From DAOPYU01 sp942493245 (GTDB lineage Bacteria; Sumerlaeota; Sumerlaeia; UBA8349): a stretch of 64,000 bases of DNA. The position numbers were made by a program, and so were the translations under genes. This document shows, piece by piece, positions 6,563-16,077 of the stretch (position 1 is the stretch's first letter; each line of letters begins with the position of its first letter). The stretch is from positions 5,890,001 to 5,954,000 of the forward strand of contig OW818685.1 in assembly GCA_942493245.1 (NCBI GenBank), in the 5' to 3' direction. The notes under the pieces were generated by a model. That model worked only from the letters and a program-made list of their open reading frames with translations, was not told the DNA's origin and made no database searches.

Positions 6563-8452
6563 TTATTTCGGACCGATCGTTAAACTCTGATACCGGAAGT
6601 AGTCGGGGCCGGTGTAGGTCGCGCCGATGGACTGATCGAGGTAACGGGCAAAATCCTCCGCCGGAGGCAGGGCGGACGTGTCAAAGAGGTCCAGGCTGTT
6701 CAGAACTTCGATGACCTGCGAATTCTCGAGCGCCAGCTTCACCGCCTTCTTGTTGTCGCTCCAGTCCACTCCGGCATACCCCGGCTTGAGTTGCGCCAGC
6801 ATGCGCTTGTAGTCCTCGCGGCTGGCAAGGCCCGGCGTTTTGGCCTGTCCCTTCGCGCGCAGGATCGTGTTCTTCAGGGCCTCGCTGTCCCGCGCGAAGA
6901 CCAGGAACGAATTGACCGTGGCAAAGGAAAACTCGGTGGCTTCGCCCGCCGATGCGCCCGTCTGCGCCGCCAGCCGATCGGACTTGAACGCGTATATCGT
7001 TGTGCCCTCGAACGGCAGGGTTTCTACTTTCGGCGCGCTGGTCTGCCCCTCGAAAAACGCGCTGACGACCCTGGAAAGTTTCCCGGGCAGGTCGCCCGCT
7101 TCGCCGGCGAACTCGACGAAATAAACGGTGTCGAACATGTCGGCGAGACTTGCCGCGGCTGTCCCCTTTTTTTCAGCCGGGATGGTACAGGTGGCAATCT
7201 CGCCCTTGATCCGGCTCAGAATATCCGTGCTGATTCTCACGCCGGTCTTCTGCTGGAGGCTTCCTTCGTACATGTCCACAATCGGCAGAAACTGCGGGGC
7301 CGCCTGGGTCAGGATGCCGCGAAGCAGCGCGTAGGCGTTGGCCAGGTCAAACGCAAACGACTGGTAGGCGATGGCGTTGCCCGGCGTCAGTTCGAGCGAG
7401 GCCAGACGGTTCGGGCTCTCACGCACCAGCAGGCTCGCCAGCCCCTTCGGCTGCGGTTGGGTGGTGAGCAGGAGATTCACCGCCAGCGCGCCGTCGGGCC
7501 AAAACTTGCCCCCCAGCGAGAGCGATTCGATTTCCTGAGCGCCCAGTGCCGCGATCGGCTGTTTGTACATCTGCGCCTCGGGTGTTTTCAGAAAAATAGA
7601 AAGCGCGCGCTCGACATTTACATAGACGGCGACATCCTGCTTTTCGTCGAGAAGACGGCGCGTCTTGGCGTAGTTGGGCGTAGGCGCCAGAGCGCCGGTG
7701 ACGGGTTTTCCTTCCTTGGCGTCGAAATAGTTGGTAATCGCCTGCTTCATGAAATCGCGCGGCCCTTCCGTCAACAGGCAAACATCGTCGGCAAAGGCAT
7801 ACTCATAGCGCACCAGCGCCCCCTGGGTTTGGGTGGTTGAGGGAGTCTGGGCCGCGGTGGGTGTCACTGTGGTCGAGGCATTGGCCGGGGTGGGCATTTC
7901 CACCGGTTCGCGGAATTGGACCGAGTGAATCGTGACGCCCTTGAAGGTGTTCGAGGCTCGCCTGGCATTCTCGGGAACCGAGGGACCGATGACTTTCTCC
8001 TCGATGATCCGCTTGACCTCCTGGCGCCGCTCCGGTTTCGGCACCCGCGCCAGCACGCCCCAGCTCAGGGCCGGCTCGCCCGACCCTCCCGGTCCGGGCA
8101 GTTGCACGTCACCGAGAAAAACCGCGATTTCCCCTTCAAAGACCTGCTTGAACTGTTCGCACTTCATCCCGATCTCTGTCTCGAAATCGTTCCGGACTTC
8201 CTGGACTTTCATTTTGCTCGGTTTCAGGAATGACTGAAACTTCGGATCGTCCCACATTCTGGCGAAGGGGGTCTTCCGCCACGCCTGATCGAGTCCTTTC
8301 AGGTCGCGCGTTTCGACATAGAGCAGGGTCTCGCCCGGCACAATGTCGCTGAGCGCGGGGGCGTCCGCCGCCCAGGCGCCTGAGGCAATCCACAGCGCAA
8401 TCACCCCCGCCAGAATACAATGCACTCCCACAATGCCGCTTTTTGAACGCAT
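6563..8452 (-). CDS. Secreted DUF3352-like protein of unknown function
   Basis: A 629-residue exported protein. The start at 8452 (MRSKSGIVGVHC) opens a signal peptide ending ASGAWAAD and has a GAGGAAGGAAG-like ribosome site upstream. The open frame runs on to 8665, but that part is encoded by a dispersed palindromic repeat and is rejected. The mature N-terminus (LSDIVPGETLLYVETRDLKGLDQAW) and repeated phrases about per-domain 'lvFarDsEalk' resemble DUF3352, long periplasmic or surface proteins without known activity. A Thr/Pro/Ala/Gln-rich linker sits near residues 180-210. No catalytic motif is visible. A scrap of its 3' end is duplicated at 4012-4122. Confidence 0.65.
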   Translation of the reverse strand: MRSKSGIVGVHCILAGVIALWIASGAWAADAPALSDIVPGETLLYVETRDLKGLDQAWRKTPFARMWDDPKFQSFLKPSKMKVQEVRNDFETEIGMKCEQFKQVFEGEIAVFLGDVQLPGPGGSGEPALSWGVLARVPKPERRQEVKRIIEEKVIGPSVPENARRASNTFKGVTIHSVQFREPVEMPTPANASTTVTPTAAQTPSTTQTQGALVRYEYAFADDVCLLTEGPRDFMKQAITNYFDAKEGKPVTGALAPTPNYAKTRRLLDEKQDVAVYVNVERALSIFLKTPEAQMYKQPIAALGAQEIESLSLGGKFWPDGALAVNLLLTTQPQPKGLASLLVRESPNRLASLELTPGNAIAYQSFAFDLANAYALLRGILTQAAPQFLPIVDMYEGSLQQKTGVRISTDILSRIKGEIATCTIPAEKKGTAAASLADMFDTVYFVEFAGEAGDLPGKLSRVVSAFFEGQTSAPKVETLPFEGTTIYAFKSDRLAAQTGASAGEATEFSFATVNSFLVFARDSEALKNTILRAKGQAKTPGLASREDYKRMLAQLKPGYAGVDWSDNKKAVKLALENSQVIEVLNSLDLFDTSALPPAEDFARYLDQSIGATYTGPDYFRYQSLTIGPK

Positions 8453-8506
8453 GAATCGCGCTTCCTTCCTCTTTCTCGATTTCGTCTCTCCCTGTTTCAG
8501 GGAGAG

Positions 8507-8613
8507 GAGGCACGGGCGTCCCGCCCGTGAAGCAGTTCTGCCAGATGACCCGCAATACCCCGTGTCCGTGAAAACAGGCTCTACCGGCTCACGGGCGAGA
8601 CGCCCGTGCCTCC
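8507..8613. repeat. Dispersed palindromic element (CGGGCGTCTCGCCCG type), copy 1
   Basis: Outer arms 8507-8531 (GGAGGCACGGGCGTCCCGCC...) and 8589-8613 are complementary at 24 of 25 positions. Each arm is itself a small palindrome (CACGGGCG...CGCCCGTG), so the RNA or single-stranded DNA could form a multi-hairpin. A related element is at 18064-18178, sharing the arms and the GAAG-AGTTC segment that follows. It lies upstream of the DUF3352-like gene start. Confidence 0.88.
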
Positions 8614-8776
8614 TCACACCGCCCAGAACCTCAGCGGTCCAAGCACCATAGGGGATCGGGGGCAACCCTGTAAATCGAAATCCGACAGAGTGAAAGGAGG
8701 ATACCAGATACCGGGTCAGGAAGAAAGGTTCATCGAACGTCTGGGAAGGAAAAAGACCATCGCCAGCCGGAAAACA

Positions 8777-8821
8777 GGCAACCCGCCAACCTTTTGGGGG
8801 CGGGCGGGTTGCCGTTTTTTT
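8777..8821. terminator. rny: Bidirectional rho-independent terminator after rny
   Basis: GGCAACCCGCC (8777-8787) pairs with GGCGGGTTGCC (8803-8813). T7 follows on the plus strand, and TGTTTT follows when read on the minus strand, which is the direction of rny transcription ending at 8877. Confidence 0.7.
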
Positions 8822-8876
8822 CAGGTCTGTCTGAACAGGGTTTCAGATTTGCAGGACCACTTCTATGTTCAAATGA

Positions 8877-10448
8877 TTACTTCGCGTACTCCACCGATCG
8901 CACTTCGCGCAACACCGTGACTTTGATCTGGCCGGGGTATTCGAGCTCCGCCTCGACCTTCTTGGTGATGTCGCGTGCCAGACTGGCGGCCATGGTGTCG
9001 TCCACCTTATCGGGGTCCACCAGGATGCGGATTTCGCGTCCGGCCTGGATGGCGTAGGCCTTGCTGACTCCGTCGAAGGAGTCGGCGATGGCCTCGAGGT
9101 TTTTCAGGCGCTTGATGTAGGTCTCAAGCGTCTCGCGGCGGGCGCCGGGACGGGCGGCTGAAATGGCGTCAGCGGCCTGAACCAGAACGGCGACAATGGT
9201 CCGCGGTTCCTCTTCGGCGTGGTGCGCGGCGATGGCATGAACCACGGCCGGCGTTTCGCCGTACTTTTTGGCCAGTTCGGCCCCGATGTTGGCGTGCGTA
9301 CCCTCCATCTCGTAACTGACGGCCTTGCCGATGTCGTGCAACAGACCGGCGCGTTTGGCCAACTGGGAGTCCACGTTGAGTTCCGCGGCCATGATCTTGG
9401 CGACACTGGCCACTTCGATCGAGTGGCCCAGGACGTTTTGACCATAGCTGGTGCGGTACTTCAGGCGGCCCACGAGGCGCACCAGTTCAGGGTGCAACCC
9501 ATGAATACCCAGATCGAACGCCGTTTGTTCCCCGAGTTCCCGGATGGAATCCTGGACTTCTTTTTCCGTCTTGGCAAAGATGTCCTCAATGCGTCCCGGG
9601 TGGATTCGGCCGTCGGTGAGGAGTTTTTCGAGGGTCAAGCGGGCAATTTCGCGCCGCAACGGATCGAAACACGACAACACCACCGCCTCGGGGGTGTCGT
9701 CCACGATGAAGTTACAGCCGGTCACGGCCTCAAGCGTACGGATGTTGCGACCTTCGCGTCCAATAATGCGGCCCTTGACTTCGTCACTGGGCAGGTTGAC
9801 TACCGAGATGGTGCTCTCGCCGACCTGCTCGGCCGCATATTTCTGGATTGCCAGGGTGATGATCTGGCGCGCCTTCTTGGAGCTGGCTTCGCGCGTTTCG
9901 TTCTCGACGCGGCGGATAATGCCCGCCGCATCCTGCTTGAGTTCGGTTTCGAGACTTTCGAGCAGGACTTGCTTGGCCTGTTCGGCCGTCATGCCCGAAA
10001 CCTCTTCACACCGCCGGATGACTTCCTGCACCTGCTCTTCGAGCGTTCCCGCTCGCACTTGCAGGTCTTGCTTCATCTGATCGAGCCGATTTTCCTTTTG
10101 CGTGAGCGCCTGCTCGCGCTTTTCGGCCGTCTCGAGTTTCTTCTCCAGGACCCCGTCGCGTTTGAGGATCTTCTGTTCGAGCCGATCCAATTCCACCCGG
10201 CGCCGTGTCATTTCACGATCGAGGCGTTTTTGCTGCTGACGCGCCTCTTCTTGGGCCTCGAGGGTGACACGGTTGATCTGCGCTTCGACAGTCTCGCGCG
10301 CTTCCTCGATAATCCGGTCGGCCTTGGTCTGGGCGTCGCCCAGTTTCTTATCCACCATCCGCTTCTGCAGGATCCAACCCACGACTACTCCTGCAATTCC
10401 ACCAATCCCTGTTCCAAGCAGACCCCCAATTACCATAGGGTCAGCCAT
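8877..10448 (-). CDS. rny: Ribonuclease Y
   Basis: A membrane-anchored endoribonuclease that initiates mRNA decay. The 523-residue length matches the family (about 520). Residues 1-25 are the single membrane anchor (MADPMVIGGLLGTG...). A long charged coiled coil follows to about 205, then a KH domain with GRIIGREGRNIR and an HD domain with LLHDIGKA and AHHAEEEP metal ligands. The ATG at 10448 follows a GGGAGAGG ribosome site; the further open reading upstream lacks family similarity. The gene ends at a bidirectional terminator. Confidence 0.97.
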   Translation of the reverse strand: MADPMVIGGLLGTGIGGIAGVVVGWILQKRMVDKKLGDAQTKADRIIEEARETVEAQINRVTLEAQEEARQQQKRLDREMTRRRVELDRLEQKILKRDGVLEKKLETAEKREQALTQKENRLDQMKQDLQVRAGTLEEQVQEVIRRCEEVSGMTAEQAKQVLLESLETELKQDAAGIIRRVENETREASSKKARQIITLAIQKYAAEQVGESTISVVNLPSDEVKGRIIGREGRNIRTLEAVTGCNFIVDDTPEAVVLSCFDPLRREIARLTLEKLLTDGRIHPGRIEDIFAKTEKEVQDSIRELGEQTAFDLGIHGLHPELVRLVGRLKYRTSYGQNVLGHSIEVASVAKIMAAELNVDSQLAKRAGLLHDIGKAVSYEMEGTHANIGAELAKKYGETPAVVHAIAAHHAEEEPRTIVAVLVQAADAISAARPGARRETLETYIKRLKNLEAIADSFDGVSKAYAIQAGREIRILVDPDKVDDTMAASLARDITKKVEAELEYPGQIKVTVLREVRSVEYAK

Positions 10449-10735
10449 TGTAATATGTTTCCTCTCCCTCTGCTTCTTAAGATAACCGGCGCCACTCCAG
10501 GGGGCCGTCGCAACTAACGGATAATAGCCAATATGCGCGTTGAACCCTTCTACGGCCAACGCCCATGATTTCAGTTATCCACAGGGAGAATCCAATGTCA
10601 AGATTTTTACTTGTCCGGGGAAAGGAAATCCCGCGCCGCACCGCAGGGTTTTCCGCTCGGCAATCGAAAGGGAGGCCGCAAGGGGCCTGAAAGGGTGGGC
10701 GCCTTCGCCCACTTTGGGAAAAAGGACGGCTCCGC

Positions 10736-11776
10736 CTATTCGCTGATGGCGGCCTGAATGGCCTGGATCGCTTTCAGGGTGTCACTGACCGATCGCACGG
10801 CTGGCTTGGGGACAGGCGCCACGGAAACGGTGCGGGCCTGCTGCGAGCGCATGGTGGCCATGATTTGCTCGTTTAGCTGGGTGGCCGGATTGATGCCCTG
10901 GTTGCGCAGGCGCTGCATGAGAGCCGCCACCTCGACCAGGATGCTGATGTTACGACCCGGCTCGACCGGCAGAATGTACTCGGGCACGCGGCAGTCGAAC
11001 AGGTTGGTGAACTGCTGTTTGATTCCCAGCCGCTCGTAGTCCTTCTTGGGGTCCCACCGCTCGAGGCGGATCAGGAGGGACACCACCTCTTCGTTGCGAA
11101 TCGAACGAACCCCGTAGAGGCTCTCGATGTCAATAATGCCGATCCCGCGCAGTTCCATGTGGTACCGCAACCGTTCGGAACAGGTGCCGACGAGTTGTTC
11201 GTTGCCGACACGGCGCAGCACGACAATGTCGTCGGCCACGAGGCGGTGACCGCGCTCGATAAGTTCGAGGGCGCACTCGCTCTTGCCCACGCCGCTGCGG
11301 CCCTGAATGAGAACCCCCATGCCGAAGATGTCCATCATGACGCCGTGGATGGCCCACGAGGGGGCCAGTTCGCGGTCGAGGAAATGCGACAGGTGACCCG
11401 AGAAGTTCGAGGTGAGAAGAGGAGTCCGCAAAACGGGGACACGGTTCGCTTCGGCGATCTCGATCATGTCGGGCGGCGCTTCGAGCGAGGTGGTGATGAT
11501 GACGCAGGGGATGTAGAACTCGAAGATACGTTCCAGCCGCCGGCGGCGCTCAACTTCCTGAAGCGAGCGCAGGTAGGAAATCTCGGTCAGGCCTAGGATC
11601 TGGATGCGGTCGGCGGAGAAGACTTCATAGAACCCGGTGAGGGCCAACCCCGGGCGGTTGAGCTCCGAAGTCGAGAAGGTGTTGTCGAGGCCGGCCTCGG
11701 ACGTGAGCATCTCGAGTTTCCACTCGGAGCCTTTTTTTTCCAGAATCCGGCGAACCGAAATAGGTTTGGTCAGCAT
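10736..11776 (-). CDS. hprK: HPr kinase/phosphorylase
   Basis: A bifunctional enzyme that phosphorylates or dephosphorylates HPr on a serine. The N-terminal domain covers residues 1-130. The catalytic domain holds His144 (WAIHGVMMDI), the P-loop GRSGVGKS (159-166), the GHRLVADD motif and the HPrK signature ELRGIGIIDI. ATG 11776 (MLTKPISVRR) follows a G-rich ribosome site; a GTG four codons upstream is the alternative. At 346 residues it is slightly long because of an Ala/Gln-rich tail. No ptsH or ptsI is nearby; in many non-Firmicutes hprK serves regulation rather than sugar uptake. The 287-bp stretch between it and rny contains a weak GTGGGCG hairpin (10695-10712) and no gene. Confidence 0.95.
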   Translation of the reverse strand: MLTKPISVRRILEKKGSEWKLEMLTSEAGLDNTFSTSELNRPGLALTGFYEVFSADRIQILGLTEISYLRSLQEVERRRRLERIFEFYIPCVIITTSLEAPPDMIEIAEANRVPVLRTPLLTSNFSGHLSHFLDRELAPSWAIHGVMMDIFGMGVLIQGRSGVGKSECALELIERGHRLVADDIVVLRRVGNEQLVGTCSERLRYHMELRGIGIIDIESLYGVRSIRNEEVVSLLIRLERWDPKKDYERLGIKQQFTNLFDCRVPEYILPVEPGRNISILVEVAALMQRLRNQGINPATQLNEQIMATMRSQQARTVSVAPVPKPAVRSVSDTLKAIQAIQAAISE

Positions 11777-11932
11777 GGAACGCCCCACCCACCTGCACAG
11801 AATCGTTTCCCGGCCACAGCCCGGAACGGAATCCGAAAACGGACCTCTCGTTACTCCGCCTTCAGCGTAGCGGAACCGGGGTTGTACGTCAACCGGATGC
11901 TGTGAGTTTCGATCATTTTCTTTTCGGGATTG

Positions 11933-12580
11933 TTACGTATATGGCACTCCCTGAAACTCGGACCGCAGAACCCCATACAGGACACAGGCAACGAGCCAAA
12001 GTCCGGCCATCGCCCACGCCCCCTTGCGCAAACCCTTGACCAGCAGGAGGTGTTGCGTCGCCCAGGCCGTCAGGGTCAGTCCCAGCATCGCCGGTTCCAG
12101 GGAATTCATGAGCGCCCACTGCGCGTTCCAGTCCGAGAAGGGCCAGAAGGGACGCAAGGTGCCCCAGGCGGTCACGGCGTCTCCGGCAAAGTGCCACACG
12201 GCGGCCCAGAGGGCAAACGCAAACAGGGGAAGCGGAGGGGGTGGGGAAGCGCCCGGCGTATCGGTCAACCAGCGGCGGCGCATCGAGGGCAACAACCAGC
12301 GCCCCGGCCAGCGCCGGGCCACGAGAGCCGACACGAACGCCACAACGATCAGCCCTCCGATGGAGTGCGTGACGACCCGGTGGTACCGGGTGTAGAGGGT
12401 GAAGTCGCCATTGGTGATCTGGCTGACCCAGCCCAGACACCCGTCCAGATCGGGCAGGGAAGCGCCCAGCGCAACCGCCGCCCGTTGGCGCCAGCGGGGC
12501 CGGGCGGCTTCCATTCCGGAGGCGGCGATGATCGGCTCAGTCCAGATGGCGGCGGTCAGGAGGTGCGTGAGGAGGTCCAC
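11933..12580 (-). CDS. YdjM/DUF457-type membrane-bound metal-dependent hydrolase
   Basis: A 215-residue integral membrane protein with several hydrophobic segments. It has the family's histidine and aspartate positions: MDLLTHLL at the start, ASLPDLDG near residue 42, YHRVVTHS near 66, and WHFAGDAVTAWG near 130. Members are called inner-membrane metal-dependent hydrolases, and the E. coli relative YdjM is LexA-regulated. The substrate is unknown. It starts at ATG 12580 and is separated from hprK by 156 bases. Confidence 0.8.
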   Translation of the reverse strand: MDLLTHLLTAAIWTEPIIAASGMEAARPRWRQRAAVALGASLPDLDGCLGWVSQITNGDFTLYTRYHRVVTHSIGGLIVVAFVSALVARRWPGRWLLPSMRRRWLTDTPGASPPPPLPLFAFALWAAVWHFAGDAVTAWGTLRPFWPFSDWNAQWALMNSLEPAMLGLTLTAWATQHLLLVKGLRKGAWAMAGLWLVACVLYGVLRSEFQGVPYT

Positions 12581-12684
12581 GAGGCAATCTTTCTAACGAC
12601 GGTGTGAAGACAAAACCGGGTGTGGGACCGCCGCCCCCGGCGGGGCGACAGAAACCTGAAGGATCAGGGTCTCCCGGCGACGTC

Positions 12685-13725
12685 TCACTCCTTCTCCGGT
12701 TTCAGGTCCATGTGGGTGGGTTTGTCGCGGTCACAGGTGAGAGCGCCGTCCTGATATTCAAGTTCCACCACCTGGATGGAGGTCCGGCGCTGTTCGACCG
12801 TGTCCTTTTGGGCGCCGGCTCCCTGGCGTCCGGGATGAACGAAGTAGAAAAGGTAGGCGCGGTCGCCACTCACGACGACATCGGGGTGGCCTCCCTTGAC
12901 CTTGTCTTCGTTCCCCAGACCCGGCTTCTGGAGGAGGTTGTCCTTCTGACGGGTCCATTTCAACAGATCGTCCGAACGGTAGATGGCCAGCCCGTCCCAG
13001 ACGTCCACAACCATCCAGTAATGGTCTTTCCAGCGGAACACGGTGGGGCCTTCCCCGGCTTGATCGCCGACGGCCTTGCCTTTATCCTGCCAGTGGTAGA
13101 GATCGGCGCTTTCGGCGTAGTTGATGGCTTTTTTGTCCGGTTCGTTGTTGTACCACATGCGCCACAGACCATCGGGCATCCGGGTGACACAAGCGTCAAT
13201 CACGCGGTTGGACGAGAGTTTCAGCGTGGATTCATACTTCCACTTGAGCAGATCCTTGCTGGTCACGTGCAGAATGTCGCGGGTACCGGCCCAGTCCTCG
13301 TGCATACCGGGCACGTAGGTCACGTACATGTGATACAGGCCATCGTGGTAGAGAACTTCCGGGGCCCAGAAACTTTTTTCCTCTTCTCCGTAGGGAATAT
13401 CGGCTGTGCCGCGGTATTTCCAGGTGGCGCCGCCGTCGGTGGATTCGGCGATGCCGATTTTGCAACCGTGGCAGTAGGCGACCCCTTTGAGGTCTTTCTG
13501 GTTGGCGCGGCGGTTGGTGTAAAGCATGAACCACTTCTTCTCGACGTGGTTCCAGATGACGATCGGGTCCGCGGCTCCGTCAAAAACCGGGTCTCGGAAA
13601 AGGGGCTTGGGAGCGACCTTTCCCGATTTTTCAACGGGAAACGCAGCCGGAACCAGACCGTCGGCGGCAAAAGCGGAAGGACAGAGAAGCATTCCGAGGA
13701 AAATGACGCAAAGCAGGGATTTCAT
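12685..13725 (-). CDS. Secreted five-bladed propeller glycosidase (GH43-like)
   Basis: A 346-residue protein with a signal peptide (MKSLLCVIFLGMLLCPSAFA). The body is a beta-propeller of the GH43/GH32 superfamily. FDGAADPIVIWN offers the base Asp, RVIDACVTRMPDG the modulating Asp, and GEGPTVFRWKDHYWM the acid Glu. Repeated blade motifs such as SADLYHWQDKG and SDDLLKWTRQ fit. It lacks accessory domains, unlike the larger enzyme at 4366-6441. It may act on plant or algal polysaccharide side chains. The fold is clear; the exact family and substrate are not. Confidence 0.8.
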   Translation of the reverse strand: MKSLLCVIFLGMLLCPSAFAADGLVPAAFPVEKSGKVAPKPLFRDPVFDGAADPIVIWNHVEKKWFMLYTNRRANQKDLKGVAYCHGCKIGIAESTDGGATWKYRGTADIPYGEEEKSFWAPEVLYHDGLYHMYVTYVPGMHEDWAGTRDILHVTSKDLLKWKYESTLKLSSNRVIDACVTRMPDGLWRMWYNNEPDKKAINYAESADLYHWQDKGKAVGDQAGEGPTVFRWKDHYWMVVDVWDGLAIYRSDDLLKWTRQKDNLLQKPGLGNEDKVKGGHPDVVVSGDRAYLFYFVHPGRQGAGAQKDTVEQRRTSIQVVELEYQDGALTCDRDKPTHMDLKPEKE

Positions 13726-14429
13726 GGGATTCTCCTGAAGAGAAATTTACCCGGACGACCCAAAACGGAGTCCGGGAAACAGGGCGATTCTGCATCCAGA
13801 GAGATTGTTCAGGAAACGGGAGAGGGAATCAAGAAAATCTCGAAAACAGGGGGCGCTTGGCACAGCAAATCTGCAACCCAATTTCGTGTTTGCCACAAGA
13901 AGCCTCGTGCTGCGGAGCCGAAACCCATCTGTAGGGGCGGACCTGTGTGTCCGCCCGGTGCGAGAGGTCTGCTACCGTGGGGAGACGAGAAAACCCAAGA
14001 GACGGGGATGAAAAGAATGATCGCGCAGAGACGCAGGGACGCGGAGGCCGTTTGTTTGTGAGCCATATGAGACACAAAAGTCAAAAAACGGGAAACTCCT
14101 GTACTACTATCCCGCAGAATCTACGCAAGCCGCGACGATTTTTCTGTAACACAAGGACAATCAACCACAAAACGCAAAGTCGCAAAGACGCAAGGACGCA
14201 GAGAAGCGTGAATGGAGAGGGGACGGGGTACAAACCTCGATAACAAATATAGGGAAAATTTCAACGGTCTTGCGAAATACTGAATCTCTGCGACTCGGCG
14301 TCTTCGCGACTTTGCGTTAAATTGGTTTTGGTTGCGGCTTTGCTGCGCCAGGTCTTCTGTGTTTTTCTGTGGCTGATGAAATAGACTTTGTTTGCGTACA
14401 TTCCGGGAGAGAGTCGCACAAAAAAACAA
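13726..14429. repeat. Gene-free stretch of mosaic dispersed repeats
   Basis: No credible gene. Positions 13912-14095 form a repeat block (GTAGGGGCGGACCTGTGTGT..., then CGCAGAGACGCAGGGACGCG...) that recurs at about 54272-54455 in the same orientation. Positions 14101-14142 (GTACTACTATC-CGCAGAATCT...) recur at 54493-54534 in the opposite orientation. Positions 14170-14190 (ACGCAAAGTCGCAAAGACGC) and 14298-14318 are inverted repeats of each other. The stretch is therefore assembled from several repeat types. Confidence 0.85.
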
Positions 14430-15987
14430 GGTTCTTTGAAAGAATTTGTGGATAGATTTTGATGAGTTTTTCGCATTGGTGCCAAAACACTCGATGATAC
14501 GTCAGGCCGGAGGCTCGGTTTGCGGCCTGACCTCCGGCCCTTGTGTTTCGGCGTCGTCTGCGGCGCTCGGGTTGCTCTCCAGCAGCGCCCTATCCTCCGA
14601 GACGATCTCAATATTGTAGGCAAGGAGGCCGGAAGTTCAAGAGGCAAGGATTCTTTAAGCGTGCATCTCGACGCGCGTTCAGGTTGATTGGTTTCGCCAG
14701 AAATCGAGCAACGGGAACGGAGACGAGATGCACATCCGAACAATCCTCAACCGAGTCCAAAAATTCAAGGGTTTTGTCTATGGCGCCGAGCGGATGATCG
14801 AGAAGGACGGGCAAGTAATCCTGGAGATCCCGATCCGGGCGCGTCGGGGCAGCCGGGCGATCTGTTCGGGTTGTGGACGCAAGGCTCCGGGCTACGACAC
14901 GCTGGCCGAGCGGCGCTTCGAGTTCATTCCCTTCTGGGGCATTGTGGTCCACTTCCTCTACGCCATGCGCCGTGTCAACTGTCCCCGGTGCGACGTCAAG
15001 GTCGAGGCGGTTCCCTGGGCCGAGGGGAAAAGCCCGATCTGCACGGCCTACGTCTGGTTTCTGTCGCGATGGGCCAAGCGTCTGTCCTGGGCGGGCGTGG
15101 CCGAGGCGTTTCAGACGTCCTGGCACACGGTGGCCTGCGCCGTCGAACAGGCGGTGGTTTGGGGGCGCGCGCATCTGGACCTGACGGGGATCAGCGCCAT
15201 CGGCGTGGATGAAATCGCCTGGGCGAAGGGTCACACCTACGCCACCGTGGTTTACCAGATCAACCAGGGCCGCAAGCGTTTGCTGTGGGTGGGGCGGGAG
15301 CGGACCGTTAAAACGCTGCTGGCGTTCTTTCACTTGTTGGGGCACGAACGCAGCGGTTTGATCGAGTTCGTAGCCAGCGACATGTGGAAACCGTACCTGA
15401 AGGTGATCGCCCGGAAGGTCCCCCAGGCCCTCCACATCCTGGACCGTTTCCACATCGTGGCGCACCTGAACAAGGCGCTCGATCAGGTGCGCTCGGACGA
15501 GGCCAAGCAGATGAAACGCAAGGGCCTCGAGCCGTTGTTGCACAAGAGCCGCTGGTGCCTGCTCAAGCGCTGGTCGAACCTGACGGGCAAGCAGCACGAG
15601 AAACTCGAGAGCCTGTTGCCGTACAATCTCAGGACGGTCAAGGCCTACCTGATGAAGGAGGATTTCCAGCAGTTCTGGGAGTATGTTTCGCCCCCCTGGG
15701 CGGGGCGGTTCCTGGACGCCTGGTGCCGGCGGGCGATGTACAGCCGTATCGAACCGATCAAAAAAGTGGCGCGGATGCTGCGCAGCCACCGCGAACTGAT
15801 CCTGAACTGGTTCCGGGCAAAAAAGGAGTTTTCCAGCGGGGTGGTGGAGGGTCTGAACAACAAAGCCAAACTGTGCACAAAAATGGCGTATGGGTACGGC
15901 ACGTTCAAAACGCTGGAAATCGCGTTGTATCACCGGCTTGGCGACCTACCCGAGCCAGAATTCACCCACAGATTCCTTTGAAGAGGC
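14430..15987 (+). mobile_element. Complete ISL3-family insertion sequence, 1558 bp
   Basis: Imperfect terminal repeats (GGTTCTTTGAAAGAATTTGT at the left; complement of GCCTCTTCAAAGGAATCTGT at the right; 20 of 29 positions match) are flanked by an exact 8-bp duplication AAAAACAA at 14422-14429 and 15988-15995, the length expected for ISL3. One transposase fills the plus strand after a leader of nearly 300 bp that contains a GC-rich hairpin (14502-14540). The target is the T-tract of the rplS terminator. Confidence 0.93.
14728..15981 (+). CDS. ISL3-family transposase
   Basis: A 417-residue transposase with an N-terminal zinc-binding region (CSGCG and CPRCD), a helix-turn-helix segment, and a DDE core with acidic residues in GVDEIAWAKG, ASDMWKPY and VVEGLNNKAK. 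Length and motifs are typical of a full ISL3 enzyme, and no frame disruption is seen. The stop lies six bases from the right terminal end of the element. Confidence 0.95.
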   Translation: MHIRTILNRVQKFKGFVYGAERMIEKDGQVILEIPIRARRGSRAICSGCGRKAPGYDTLAERRFEFIPFWGIVVHFLYAMRRVNCPRCDVKVEAVPWAEGKSPICTAYVWFLSRWAKRLSWAGVAEAFQTSWHTVACAVEQAVVWGRAHLDLTGISAIGVDEIAWAKGHTYATVVYQINQGRKRLLWVGRERTVKTLLAFFHLLGHERSGLIEFVASDMWKPYLKVIARKVPQALHILDRFHIVAHLNKALDQVRSDEAKQMKRKGLEPLLHKSRWCLLKRWSNLTGKQHEKLESLLPYNLRTVKAYLMKEDFQQFWEYVSPPWAGRFLDAWCRRAMYSRIEPIKKVARMLRSHRELILNWFRAKKEFSSGVVEGLNNKAKLCTKMAYGYGTFKTLEIALYHRLGDLPEPEFTHRFL

Positions 15988-16029
15988 AAAAACAAAGAGA
16001 CGGTCGCAAGCCTGATGCTTGCGACCGTC
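15988..16029 (-). terminator. rplS: Terminator of rplS, T-tract interrupted by ISL3 insertion
   Basis: On the minus strand, GACGGTCGCAAGC (complement of 16017-16029) pairs perfectly with 15999-16011 around a 5-base loop, followed by TCTTTGTTTTT. The TTGTTTTT part is the 8-bp target duplication of the ISL3 element, so one copy of the T-tract was kept and the terminator should still work. Confidence 0.85.
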
Positions 16030-16077
16030 CCGGATCTGTGACGGGTCTTCTCTGTGTCAACACCTTGCGACCGATAA

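Noticed and set aside
8453..8665. 71-residue N-terminal extension of the DUF3352-like frame
   Set aside because: It is encoded largely by the palindromic repeat at 8507-8613; the signal peptide and ribosome site mark the start at 8452.
12604..14061. 485-residue open frame on the plus strand over the second glycosidase
   Set aside because: Antisense shadow that also runs through dispersed repeats; the minus-strand gene has a signal peptide and catalytic motifs.
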